This document shows positions 14,716 through 24,176 of a DNA stretch of 49,264 nt, piece after piece. A program made the position numbers and the translations under genes. Position 1 is the stretch's first letter. Each line of letters opens with the position of its first letter. The stretch is from Scatosoma sp045660265 (GTDB lineage Bacteria; Bacillota; Clostridia; Christensenellales; Borkfalkiaceae): contig JAZRDM010000014.1 in assembly GCA_045660265.1 (NCBI GenBank), positions 1 to 49,264 on the forward strand, in the 5' to 3' direction. The notes below the pieces were generated by a model. The model was not told the DNA's origin and made no database searches. It saw nothing but the letters and a program-made list of their open reading frames with translations.

Positions 14716-16956
14716 TTAATGGTTCCACCAATCCGTTTCCAATATTTTTTTATCCTCAATCAAGTTTGTATCTACTTTGATTGTTGAAATTGTCGGCAGG
14801 GTAATTGCTTTGCCGATTTTTTCCTTATATAAAGGAGTAACCGTATAAGTGTATATAGTGTCCGCTTTTATGTTTTTATCCATAAAAACAGGTTGGAACT
14901 TACCTTCGTAAACAGTAGTATGCGACGCATAATCAGAACGTTCAATGCGGTAAGTGTAATAGCTTGGCGATTGTGGGTTGAATTTAATTTCTACTCCGTT
15001 TTTCGTGAGTGAAATGGTTGGGCATAGGATGCACGGAAAAGTGAAGGAAGTGCTTTTGTTTAAAGGGATTGCGCTCTTTTTAAACAACTCCGAAAAACGG
15101 TATTCGGCAGGAGAATTTTCGTCTGCACGAAGGATAGTATGCGTATCATAATACGTGGATTTATCGAGTTCAATTTTGACGACGTTTTCTGGTGGTGAAA
15201 ACGGTTCGGGAGAGATGCCTGCTTTTTTATTTTTTGCATAAATATATTCGTTGATATCCTTTAAATAATTGCAGGGCAGCCCGCCGCCGGTATATTCAAT
15301 TTTTCTTCCGTCCGCATTTCCAAGCCAAACGCCAAGACAATTTTGCGGGGTATAGGAAAGGGCGTAAGCGTCGGTGTTGCCGTTTTTCGTGCCAACCGTA
15401 CCTGTTTTTGCGGCGACGTCAAAAGGCAAATCGCGCAACTTCTTCGCTGTGCCGCGTTGAGCCGTTGTTTTTAACATATCGGTTAGAAGGTATGCGCTTT
15501 CGGGTGTAAATACACGCCGGGTTGACATAGGCTTTTTATAAACAACGGCACCGTTAATTTTAATTTTTTCAATAAAACCACACGCGGTTTTTACGCCATT
15601 ATTGGGAAAAACGGAATATGCGGCGAGAAGGTCGGTTAAGGGAAAACCGTGCTTCATACCGCCAAGTGCCAAAGCTAACGTTTTATCTTCTTCTTGGACG
15701 TTTAAATCCAGCTTTTCTAAATAACCCACGCATTTAGAAACTCCTACGGAAGAAAGAACTTTCACCGCAGGTACGTTCAAACTTTTTTCTATAGATTCGC
15801 GGGTGCTAACGTAACCGTGAAATTCTCCGTCGTAGTTTTGTGGGGCATAACCGCTATATTCAATAGGATTATCAAGAATTTGCGTTGCGGGCGATAAATA
15901 ATTTTCTTCAATAGCAGGGGCGTATACAAGTAGAGGTTTAATGATGGACCCCGGAAGCCGTTTGGCGTTGCCGATGCTGGACAATGCAGCTGTAAATCCG
16001 CCGCATTTTGCGTCAAGAACAATAAAGCTTTTTCCGCTTTCCGTATGTGCATTTCCTAATTTTTCGATATAGTCTTGTAAGGATTTATCCATATAGGTTT
16101 GGATTTCGATTCGTCCCGTAATGCGGAAGTTGTGCTTTTCCGCTAATTCCGTCAGTTCTTCCATAACGAATGCGGGGTAGTTTTTATCTTGACACGTTTG
16201 TGGTATATGCACAGGCAAAGGGGTGTTTTCAGCTTCTTGGCGTTGCGTTTGCGTTATGCTTCCGTTATCTTGCATTATTTTTAAAACGCAACTGCGCCGC
16301 TTTTGGCAGTTATGGGGTTCTCGAAAAGGGGAATAATGGTTTGGGGATTTTATCATTCCCGCCAACGTAGCGCTTTCCGCTATGGAAAGGTCTTGAACGC
16401 GTTTATTGAAATAAAACTCCGAGGCGGACTCAATACCAAAACAGCTGTGTCCGAAGTAAATCGTGTTCAAGTATTTTGTGATAATTTCTTCTTTCGAATA
16501 TTCTTTTTCAAGCTGGCGTGTTAATTTCCATTCTTGCAATTTACGCTTTAAGGTTTTTTCTTGCGATAGATGGGTATTTTTAATGAGTTGTTGAGATATT
16601 GTAGATGCGCCTTCTTTGAGTGAGTGTGAGCGTACGTTATGCACAACTGCGCGCGCGAACCCCTTATAGTCAAAACCTTTGTGTTTATAAAATCTTCGAT
16701 CTTCTACGTCGATAAATGCTTGTTTGGTATGCCACGGAATTTCTTTTTCCGGCACCGTCTGTTTTTCTGTGCTAAATTGCAGAGGGATTAAAGCTTTGTC
16801 GCGGTCAAAGAGTAAAAGATTTTTTTCGCTCGTCAACAAACGATCGTGTTGAAGGGTGACGTTATGGGTAATGATTTTGTAATAAGCAAAAACGCTTGTT
16901 ATGCCTAAAAGGCATAATATAAATGCACAAATTGTAATTCGTTTAAAGGTCTTCAT
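14716..16956 (-). CDS. Class A penicillin-binding protein (bifunctional transglycosylase/transpeptidase)
   Basis: 746 residues. An N-terminal membrane anchor (about 8-26) is followed by a GT51 glycosyltransferase domain with EDRRFYKHKG (catalytic Glu near residue 86), STISQQLIKN and KYLNTIYFG. The transpeptidase domain has the SxxK motif as GSIIK near residue 335, SLN, and AAKTGT near residue 516. A C-terminal region of about 110 residues looks like a fibronectin III-type fold (TYRIERSDY, YTYTVTPLY). It polymerises and cross-links peptidoglycan outside the membrane. The start lacks an obvious ribosome binding site. It is divergent from miaB. Confidence 0.92.
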   Translation of the reverse strand: MKTFKRITICAFILCLLGITSVFAYYKIITHNVTLQHDRLLTSEKNLLLFDRDKALIPLQFSTEKQTVPEKEIPWHTKQAFIDVEDRRFYKHKGFDYKGFARAVVHNVRSHSLKEGASTISQQLIKNTHLSQEKTLKRKLQEWKLTRQLEKEYSKEEIITKYLNTIYFGHSCFGIESASEFYFNKRVQDLSIAESATLAGMIKSPNHYSPFREPHNCQKRRSCVLKIMQDNGSITQTQRQEAENTPLPVHIPQTCQDKNYPAFVMEELTELAEKHNFRITGRIEIQTYMDKSLQDYIEKLGNAHTESGKSFIVLDAKCGGFTAALSSIGNAKRLPGSIIKPLLVYAPAIEENYLSPATQILDNPIEYSGYAPQNYDGEFHGYVSTRESIEKSLNVPAVKVLSSVGVSKCVGYLEKLDLNVQEEDKTLALALGGMKHGFPLTDLLAAYSVFPNNGVKTACGFIEKIKINGAVVYKKPMSTRRVFTPESAYLLTDMLKTTAQRGTAKKLRDLPFDVAAKTGTVGTKNGNTDAYALSYTPQNCLGVWLGNADGRKIEYTGGGLPCNYLKDINEYIYAKNKKAGISPEPFSPPENVVKIELDKSTYYDTHTILRADENSPAEYRFSELFKKSAIPLNKSTSFTFPCILCPTISLTKNGVEIKFNPQSPSYYTYRIERSDYASHTTVYEGKFQPVFMDKNIKADTIYTYTVTPLYKEKIGKAITLPTISTIKVDTNLIEDKKILETDWWNH

Positions 16957-17021
16957 TGTTCATAGTATCGTCTTTTTTTGTATTTTTATCACGAAAACCT
17001 TGCGTATACGCGCGCAAAGAC

Positions 17022-17050
17022 TTGAAAAAAAGCAAAAAAAAGTGTATAAT
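17022..17050 (+). promoter_or_regulatory. Promoter of the miaB-mutSL-miaA cluster
   Basis: TTGAAA (17022-17027), 17 bases, TATAAT (17045-17050), 30 bases before the miaB ATG. Confidence 0.7.
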
Positions 17051-17080
17051 AGAAAAAATTAAAGTTAAAATGGGATAATT

Positions 17081-18406
17081 ATGTCGGAAAAATATTTTAT
17101 CGTTACTTATGGTTGCCAAATGAACGTACACGAATCGGAAAAAATCGCAGGGATACTCCGTCGTGTAGGTTACGCCGAAGAAGCTAAAAAAAAGGAAGAC
17201 GCGGATATTATCGTTTTTAATACTTGCTGTATCCGTGAAAATGCGGAAAATCACGCTTTTGGCAATATCGGTGCGTTGAAAAAAATGAAGAAACAGAACC
17301 CGAATCTTCTTATTGCCGTGGGCGGTTGTATGACGCAAGAAAAAGGCAAAACGGAAGTATTGAAAAAGAAATTTCCGTTTATTGACATTATGTTTGGAAC
17401 TTTGAATTTGGAAGAGCTGGAAGAGCTTATCCGTAAAAAGAAGACGCAAAAGAAACGCGTAATTTCCATTCGTGATCAGGAAGGGGAGATTGTGGAAATG
17501 GACGACGCTTACCGCACAAGCTATCCCAATGCGTGGGTGAATATTATGTACGGTTGCAATAATTTTTGTTCCTATTGCATTGTGCCGTACGTGCGCGGCA
17601 GAGAGCGTTCCCGTAACCCTGAAAATATCGTAAATGAAGTGAAAAAACTTGTGGCGGAGGGGTATAAAGAAATCACGTTGCTTGGTCAAAACGTAAATTC
17701 CTATGGGTCGGATAATTCCACTGGGGTTACGTTTGCGGAACTTTTGGATAGAGTCGCTTCCATTGAAGGCAAATTCCGTGTGCGCTTTATGACCAGCCAC
17801 CCCAAAGATTTTAACGAAGACGTGGTGAAAGTGATGCAAAAGCACCCCAAGATTTGCAGACTTGTGCATTTGCCCGTACAATCTGGCTCCAATGCGATTT
17901 TGTCGGCTATGAATCGCCGTTACACTCGTGAAAAATATCTTGAAGAAGTTGCGATGCTTAAAAGATATTTCCCTGAAGCGGAGTTGACGACGGACATCAT
18001 CGTGGGCTTCCCTGGGGAAACGGAAGAGGATTATTTGGCAACGGAAAGCTTGGTGAAAGAAGTGAATTTTGCTTCGGCGTTCACATTTGTTTATTCTAAA
18101 CGCGAGGGGACGAAAGCAACGGAAATGCCCAATCACGTGTCGGAAGAAGTTCAAAAAGATAGAATTATGCGACTTGTAGCGTTGGTGAATTCGTTGACCC
18201 GTCAAAAATCGGAAACGTACGTTGGGAAAACGGTGGAAATACTTTGCGAAGATTATGACAAGAAAAAGAAGCTCTATCTTGGCAGGGATGAATTTGGTAG
18301 AATGGGATATTTCCAAAGCGAGAAAGACGTTGTAGGTGAATTTATCTTATTGAAAATAACAAAAGCAAATGGTATTTCGCTTTACGGCGAAATTACAAAT
18401 GAGTAA
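17081..18406 (+). CDS. miaB: tRNA-2-methylthio-N6-dimethylallyladenosine synthase MiaB
   Basis: 441 residues. It has the N-terminal methylthiotransferase domain with three cluster cysteines (YGCQMN, NTCC, GGCMTQ), the radical-SAM domain with C159-x3-C163-x2-C166 in GCNNFCSYCIVPYVRGRE, and a C-terminal TRAM RNA-binding domain. It adds a methylthio group to i6A37 of tRNAs reading UNN codons, the base made by MiaA, encoded three genes downstream. The enzyme carries two 4Fe-4S clusters, one of which is consumed as sulfur donor. The upstream site is weak (GGGA). Confidence 0.96.
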   Translation: MSEKYFIVTYGCQMNVHESEKIAGILRRVGYAEEAKKKEDADIIVFNTCCIRENAENHAFGNIGALKKMKKQNPNLLIAVGGCMTQEKGKTEVLKKKFPFIDIMFGTLNLEELEELIRKKKTQKKRVISIRDQEGEIVEMDDAYRTSYPNAWVNIMYGCNNFCSYCIVPYVRGRERSRNPENIVNEVKKLVAEGYKEITLLGQNVNSYGSDNSTGVTFAELLDRVASIEGKFRVRFMTSHPKDFNEDVVKVMQKHPKICRLVHLPVQSGSNAILSAMNRRYTREKYLEEVAMLKRYFPEAELTTDIIVGFPGETEEDYLATESLVKEVNFASAFTFVYSKREGTKATEMPNHVSEEVQKDRIMRLVALVNSLTRQKSETYVGKTVEILCEDYDKKKKLYLGRDEFGRMGYFQSEKDVVGEFILLKITKANGISLYGEITNE

Positions 18407-18430
18407 GGTTTAGTAAAGGAAGGTGAAAAT

Positions 18431-21019
18431 ATGGCGCTTTCACAAATGATGCAACATTATCTTTCGATGAAAGAAAAATATAAAGATTGCGTGCTTTTCT
18501 ATCGTCTCGGTGATTTTTACGAGATGTTTTTTGAAGATGCGGTAAAAGTTTCCGGCTTACTTGACCTTACGCTTACGGGCAGGGATTGTGGCTTGGAAGA
18601 ACGCGCGCCGATGTGCGGTATTCCTTTTCACGCCGCGGATACTTATATCGCCAAGTTGGTTGCTTTAGGGGAAAAGGTTGCTATTTGCGACCAACTTTCC
18701 GATCCCAAAGCAGGGCGTGGCTTGGTGGAACGCGACGTTGTGCGCATTGTTTCGGCTGGTACGCTTATCGAAGACGATATGTTGGACGAAACGAAGAACA
18801 ACTATATTGCCTGCGCGTTTAAAGAAGGGGAAAGTGTTGCGATTGCTTGGGCGGATATTACCACGGGTGAATTTTTAGTGGAAGAATTTAATTCTCAATA
18901 TGCCGTGGAAGAAAGCATAGGACACTTAGTAAAATTGTCCGTAGCAGAAGTGATTTGCAATGAAGAAATGCTGCTTGAAAGCAAGAATATTAAAGAAGTG
19001 AAGCACGGGATTTTGCCTGCCTTTTCTTGTTACGTGCCTTGGGCGTTTAACGTAAAACGTGCGGAAAAGACTTTGCTGGAACAGCTTGAAACTTCTTCGC
19101 TTGCGGCATATGGTGTATCGGGCAAAGAAAAGGCAATAGCGTCGGCAGGCGCGCTCGTGGAGTATTTACGAGAAACGCAAAAACACGCATTGAGCAATAT
19201 TAAAACGCTTAAATATATTAACCAAGAGCAATTCGTGGTCTTGGACAGCAATGCCGTGCGTAACCTTGAACTTGTACAAAATAACGCGGAGAACAAGAAA
19301 TACGGCTCGTTACTTTGGGTATTAGACAAAACCAAAACGAGTATGGGTGCGCGTTTGCTTACGAAAATGGTACTTTCTCCGTTGAAAAATATACAGGCGA
19401 TCGAATACCGTCAAGACGGTGTGCAAGAGTTTGTAAATGCGTCCGTTGTTCGCGTAGGAATTGCGGAAACGTTAAAAGAGGTTAAAGACGTTGAACGTCT
19501 TTCGGGTAAAATTGCAAACGGCAACTTTATGCCCAAAGATTGCGTAGCACTTGCCAAATCGTTGGCAGTTTTGCCTACGCTGAAATTCCAACTTACGGGT
19601 TTATCGTCGCAGGTGGTTACGGATATCGTGGACGGGTTGCCTGACGTGAGTGATTTGACGGAGTATTTAACAGTCGCAATTGCACCAGAACCGCCTGCAT
19701 TAATGAAAGACGGGGGTTATATCCGTGAGGGATTTTGCGCCGAATTAGACGAACTTCGTGCCTTGCAGCGCAACGGCGTTTCTATTTTGAAAGGAATTGC
19801 CGAACGTGAACGTGAACGCACAGGCATTAAAACGTTGAAGATAGGCAACAACCGCGTGTTCGGTTATTATATCGAAGTTAGCAATTCCTTTAAGGATAAA
19901 GTGCCGGAAGATTATATTCGCCGTCAAACGTTGACCACGGGTGAACGTTATATCACGGAAGAATTGAAGCAGTTGGAAGAAAAAATTGTAAACAGCGAAG
20001 CACGCGCATTACAATTAGAATCAAGAATTTACGCACAAATATTAGAACTGCTTTCTAATCGAATTGAACAGTTGAAGCAAATCGCCGCGTCGTTGTCGCT
20101 TTTGGATTGTTTGGTGGGGTTGGCTACGGTAGCAAAAGAACGCCGTTACGTTCGTCCGCAAATGAAGGAAAGTGGTGCAGCTTTGCGTATTGTAGACGGT
20201 CGTCACCCTGTTGTGGAAGCAATTTCGAAAGAACGTTTCGTGCCGAACGACGCTGTGTTGGATAACGAGGAAAACAGTTGCGCAATTATCACGGGCCCGA
20301 ATATGGCGGGTAAGAGTACGTATATGCGTCAAGTTGCCTTGATTACGATTATGGCGCATATCGGTGCGTTTGTGCCTGCAAAAACGGCGGAAATCCCGCT
20401 TATCGACCGCGTATTCACGCGCGTGGGCGCAAGCGATAATCTTATATTCGACCAAAGTACCTTTATGGTAGAAATGACAGAAGTTGCCAGTATTTTGTTG
20501 CACGCAACCAAGGATAGCCTACTTATTTTAGATGAAGTAGGCCGCGGTACAAGCACTTACGACGGCCTTTCTATTGCTTGGGCTGTAATTGAATATCTTG
20601 TGAAAAACGTGAAGGCAAAAACTTTATTTTCCACCCATTATCACGAATTGACGGAGTTGGAAAACTCGCTTGCAGGCGTAAAAAATTATAAAGTAACCGT
20701 AAAAGAATTTAACGGCAGCGTCGTATTCTTACGTAAAATTGCGCGCGGCGGGGCAAATCGAAGTTTTGGTATTGAAGTTGCGGCTTTGGCTGGTGTGCCG
20801 AAAGAAGTAACTACACGCGCAAAAGGGATTTTGAAATCGTTGGAAAAGAATGACATTGCACGTGGTAAGTTACAAGTTGAAATGATAGAAGAAGAGGAAG
20901 AAGAAAAGCAATTTACGGAAGTTGAACGTATTATATCCGAAATAGACGTAAATACGATTTCACCGATGCAAGCATTCTTATTGCTCAGCGACTTAAAGGA
21001 TAAGTTACAGGGGGAATAA
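18431..21019 (+). CDS. mutS: DNA mismatch repair protein MutS
   Basis: 862 residues with all MutS domains. The N-terminal mismatch-binding domain has the Phe-x-Glu motif in GDFYEMFFEDA. The lever and clamp follow, then the ABC-type ATPase with Walker A GPNMAGKST near residue 622, Walker B DEVGRGTSTYDG and the FSTHYHEL switch. It recognises mispairs and recruits MutL. An AAGGAAGGTG site precedes the ATG. mutL follows after three bases, so the two are translated together. The acidic EEEEEE stretch near the C-terminus is a linker before the dimerisation/tetramer helices. Confidence 0.97.
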   Translation: MALSQMMQHYLSMKEKYKDCVLFYRLGDFYEMFFEDAVKVSGLLDLTLTGRDCGLEERAPMCGIPFHAADTYIAKLVALGEKVAICDQLSDPKAGRGLVERDVVRIVSAGTLIEDDMLDETKNNYIACAFKEGESVAIAWADITTGEFLVEEFNSQYAVEESIGHLVKLSVAEVICNEEMLLESKNIKEVKHGILPAFSCYVPWAFNVKRAEKTLLEQLETSSLAAYGVSGKEKAIASAGALVEYLRETQKHALSNIKTLKYINQEQFVVLDSNAVRNLELVQNNAENKKYGSLLWVLDKTKTSMGARLLTKMVLSPLKNIQAIEYRQDGVQEFVNASVVRVGIAETLKEVKDVERLSGKIANGNFMPKDCVALAKSLAVLPTLKFQLTGLSSQVVTDIVDGLPDVSDLTEYLTVAIAPEPPALMKDGGYIREGFCAELDELRALQRNGVSILKGIAERERERTGIKTLKIGNNRVFGYYIEVSNSFKDKVPEDYIRRQTLTTGERYITEELKQLEEKIVNSEARALQLESRIYAQILELLSNRIEQLKQIAASLSLLDCLVGLATVAKERRYVRPQMKESGAALRIVDGRHPVVEAISKERFVPNDAVLDNEENSCAIITGPNMAGKSTYMRQVALITIMAHIGAFVPAKTAEIPLIDRVFTRVGASDNLIFDQSTFMVEMTEVASILLHATKDSLLILDEVGRGTSTYDGLSIAWAVIEYLVKNVKAKTLFSTHYHELTELENSLAGVKNYKVTVKEFNGSVVFLRKIARGGANRSFGIEVAALAGVPKEVTTRAKGILKSLEKNDIARGKLQVEMIEEEEEEKQFTEVERIISEIDVNTISPMQAFLLLSDLKDKLQGE

Positions 21020-21022
21020 TCT

Positions 21023-23248
21023 ATGGCGAAAATCAACATATTGCCATCTAAAGTATATAACCGCATCGCCGCAGGCGAAGTGGTGGAAAGACCTTGTTCA
21101 GTGGTAAAGGAACTTATTGAAAACTCTATTGACGCCGGTGCAACGGAAATTGAAATTTACATTGAAAAAGGCGGTAAACAACTTGTTCGTGTTATCGACA
21201 ATGGTTGCGGGATAGAACGCGATGATTTGCATTCCGCCTTTTTACCGCACGCAACAAGTAAGATTGCGGAGGCGGAAGACTTGGAAAAGGTGGTTACGCT
21301 TGGTTTCCGTGGCGAAGCAATAGCGTCCATCGTGTCCGTTTCTAAAATGAGCATCACGTCTAAAACGGAAGAGGGTAAATGTTACCGCTTGGACTCCAAC
21401 GGCGGCGAATTGGGGCATATTGTGGAAGTTGCGGGTGAAAAGGGCACGGACGTTAGCGTAGAAATGCTCTTTTTCAACGCGCCTGTGCGTTTGAATTTCT
21501 TAAAGACGGATAAAGGGGAAGAAACGGAAATTACCGCTTGCATTTCCCGCTTCATTTTAAATAGATCGGATATCGCGTTTACTTATTACGCAGACGGAAA
21601 GAAGGTGTTGCAATCTTTCTCGGGCGGGGATGAAGAAGCGCTTGTAAGCGTTTATGGCGCGTCTACTTTACGTGAGTGTATTGCTATCAATGCGGAAAAG
21701 TACGGTGTACGCGTTCGCGGTTATATCGGCAATCAAAACTATTATAAGGCAAATAAGACGTATCAAAGCGTTTTTCTTAACGGCAGATATATTGTAAACG
21801 CAACGATTTCTTCCGCAATTTCTAATGCCTATGCTTCTTATTTGATGAAACGTCAATATCCTTTCTACGTATTGCATATCACTGTTCCGCAGGAAATTGT
21901 AGACGTAAACGTTCATCCTAACAAAGCCGACGTGCGGTTTGCGGATAATAAGGTGGTTTACGGTTGTATTTATTCAATTATTTCCGCGGTTTTGGATGGG
22001 AATAGTAAAGCGTTGGAATATGTTGTGCAAACGCCTGAGGAAAAAGAGGAGGAAACGGCAAAACCTGCGCCCATATTTGAAGCTCCCAATACGCCAAAGA
22101 CGGAAAAGGTGTTCGACGTTCCCGACGCGCCCAAGCAGGAAAACGATTTGGTGGGCTTTACAACTATGTCTTATGAAGACGCCAAGCGGGAAATGGATAT
22201 GTACAAATCTAACTTTTCTCTGCATAATTCAAATCTTGAACCGCAATATGCGCCCGACGTTCCAATTAAAGGTTTAACGCCAGCGTCGCAAAGAGGGCCC
22301 GATTATGTGAAAGTGAACGAGCGTTTCCGCTTTGCGACATATCCGAACCCCGACCGTGACCCCAAGAAGTTGAGTAAATTATTCCCCGACCTTTATTTCA
22401 ATCCAGAAGAAATGAAGTTGAACGAAGAAAAATTATACGATATATTATCAGGGGAGATAGAGCCTAAAAACGAACAACAACGTGCGCGCATTGAGGAAAT
22501 CCAAGAATTATTTGCGGACGAGCTTTCTAACCGTAAGCCTCAACCTACGCCCAAATCACGTTCCTTGTTTGACATTTTAGAAGAACGCGAAAAGGACGCT
22601 TTTGAACAAAACAAGAAAATGCTCGAACGCGGCGCGGAAGAAGAAGCGTTGCGCAAGCAAGAAAAGTTAGACGTTGCGACTTTTACTTTCGCGGGGAAAC
22701 TTTTTAATACGTATTTGTTATATGAGCGTGGTGATGAGATTTATATTATCGACCAACACGCCGCGCACGAACGAATTATCTTTGATAAGTTACGTGAAAA
22801 GATGCGTACGCGTACCGTAGTGGTGCAACCTATGCTTTCCGCGTTAGAAATCGAACTCAATCATTTTGAAGCGGATTTCATTAAGGAGCGCGAGCAAGAC
22901 TTGTTGGATATGGGGATTACGGTGGTTCACCACGATAAAAACGTGTATCGCGTAACGACAATTCCAGCAGAAGCGTGGCGCATGGACGTGTACAGCTTTA
23001 TGCACGATATTTTGGCGAATATCAATAACTATCGTGCTATCCGTGCGGAAGAGCTTATTCGTGATCGTCTTGCAGCAAGTGCTTGTAAAGCGGCGATTAA
23101 AGGCGGTATGAATATTAGCCAACAAGAAATCGACGACTTGTTTAAGGTTTTAGACGGCAATATGGGACTGAAATGTCCGCACGGCAGACCGGTTGTGGTT
23201 ACGTTGACGAAAAAGAATATCGAAAAGATGTTTAGAAGGATTCGCTGA
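21023..23248 (+). CDS. mutL: DNA mismatch repair endonuclease MutL
   Basis: 741 residues. The N-terminal GHKL ATPase has ELIENSIDAGA, DNGCGI and GFRGEA. A variable Pro/Glu-rich linker spans about 340-540. The C-terminal endonuclease domain carries DQHAAHE at 577-583 with D588 where the consensus DQHA-x2-E-x4-E has Glu, plus ACKAAIKGG and CPHGRP. There is no mutH in view, and MutL of this type nicks the daughter strand itself, normally guided by the beta clamp. The Glu-to-Asp change is conservative. The gene overlaps miaA by one base. Confidence 0.96.
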   Translation: MAKINILPSKVYNRIAAGEVVERPCSVVKELIENSIDAGATEIEIYIEKGGKQLVRVIDNGCGIERDDLHSAFLPHATSKIAEAEDLEKVVTLGFRGEAIASIVSVSKMSITSKTEEGKCYRLDSNGGELGHIVEVAGEKGTDVSVEMLFFNAPVRLNFLKTDKGEETEITACISRFILNRSDIAFTYYADGKKVLQSFSGGDEEALVSVYGASTLRECIAINAEKYGVRVRGYIGNQNYYKANKTYQSVFLNGRYIVNATISSAISNAYASYLMKRQYPFYVLHITVPQEIVDVNVHPNKADVRFADNKVVYGCIYSIISAVLDGNSKALEYVVQTPEEKEEETAKPAPIFEAPNTPKTEKVFDVPDAPKQENDLVGFTTMSYEDAKREMDMYKSNFSLHNSNLEPQYAPDVPIKGLTPASQRGPDYVKVNERFRFATYPNPDRDPKKLSKLFPDLYFNPEEMKLNEEKLYDILSGEIEPKNEQQRARIEEIQELFADELSNRKPQPTPKSRSLFDILEEREKDAFEQNKKMLERGAEEEALRKQEKLDVATFTFAGKLFNTYLLYERGDEIYIIDQHAAHERIIFDKLREKMRTRTVVVQPMLSALEIELNHFEADFIKEREQDLLDMGITVVHHDKNVYRVTTIPAEAWRMDVYSFMHDILANINNYRAIRAEELIRDRLAASACKAAIKGGMNISQQEIDDLFKVLDGNMGLKCPHGRPVVVTLTKKNIEKMFRRIR

Positions 23249-24150
23249 TGGCTAAGGTTTTGGTAATTTGCGGCGCAACGGCGTCGGGGAAAACTTCACT
23301 GTCCGTACAATCCGCACAACAATTTAACGGCGAAATTATTTCCGCCGATTCTATGCTGGTATACCGCGGAATGGATATCGGCACGGCTAAACCTACGCTG
23401 GAAGAACGGCAAGGCGTTCCGCACCACTTAATCGACGTTGTTTCACCCAAGGACGCCTTTTCCGTAAGTGATTATGAAAAGATGGCGTTGCCTATTGTTG
23501 AACGTATTCTTGCGGAGGGTAAAACGCCGATTATATGTGGCGGTACTGGTTTTTACGTAAACTCCATTTTATATAAAAAACAGTTTGGTAACGTAGGCGC
23601 TAACCAAGAAATTCGTGATAAATACGAACAGCTTGCCGAAGAAAAAGGGAAGGAATACGTACACGCAATTTTGCAAGAAAAAGACCCTGAAAGCGCAAAA
23701 AAATTGCATTTCAACGACGTGAAGCGGGTAATTCGAGCTTTGGAAATATACGAAATAACCGGCAAGGCGAAATCTTTGCAAGACGATACGTTAACGCCGC
23801 GTTTTGAATTTGTTTCCGTGTCTATTGAATATCCGAGGGAAGCTTTGTATGCGCGCATCAATCTTCGCGTGGAAGAAATGTTTAAGCAAGGCTTAATCGA
23901 CGAAGTAAAAGGCTTGCTTGCGGACGGCGTAACGGAAAATATGCAAAGTATGCAGGGTATTGGCTATAAAGAAGTGGCGGAAGGCTTGCGCATTGGCGCA
24001 AGTGAAAGTGAAATAAAGGAACTTATTAAAAAGAATACGCGCAACTACGCAAAACGGCAACAAACCTTCTTTAAGCGTATGGCAAATCATACTTACTTAA
24101 CGCCTGACGGCGATAATTTATCAGCGATAGAAAGGTTGTTGAAAGAATAA
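23248..24150 (+). CDS. miaA: tRNA dimethylallyltransferase MiaA
   Basis: 300 residues. It has the P-loop CGATASGKTSL, the substrate motif ISADSMLVYRGMDIGTAKPT, PHHLIDVVSP, and CGGTGFYVNSILY, all classical for MiaA. It transfers a dimethylallyl group to A37 of tRNAs that read codons starting with U, giving the substrate for MiaB in the same cluster. The ATG overlaps the mutL stop (TGATG). Confidence 0.97.
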   Translation: MAKVLVICGATASGKTSLSVQSAQQFNGEIISADSMLVYRGMDIGTAKPTLEERQGVPHHLIDVVSPKDAFSVSDYEKMALPIVERILAEGKTPIICGGTGFYVNSILYKKQFGNVGANQEIRDKYEQLAEEKGKEYVHAILQEKDPESAKKLHFNDVKRVIRALEIYEITGKAKSLQDDTLTPRFEFVSVSIEYPREALYARINLRVEEMFKQGLIDEVKGLLADGVTENMQSMQGIGYKEVAEGLRIGASESEIKELIKKNTRNYAKRQQTFFKRMANHTYLTPDGDNLSAIERLLKE

Positions 24151-24176
24151 AGACTTGTAATTTAAAGAGAGATATT

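Noticed and set aside
16943..18316. A 457-codon minus-strand frame opposite miaB
   Set aside because: MiaB on the plus strand is certain; the antisense product is rich in Phe, His and Arg, typical of a shadow frame.
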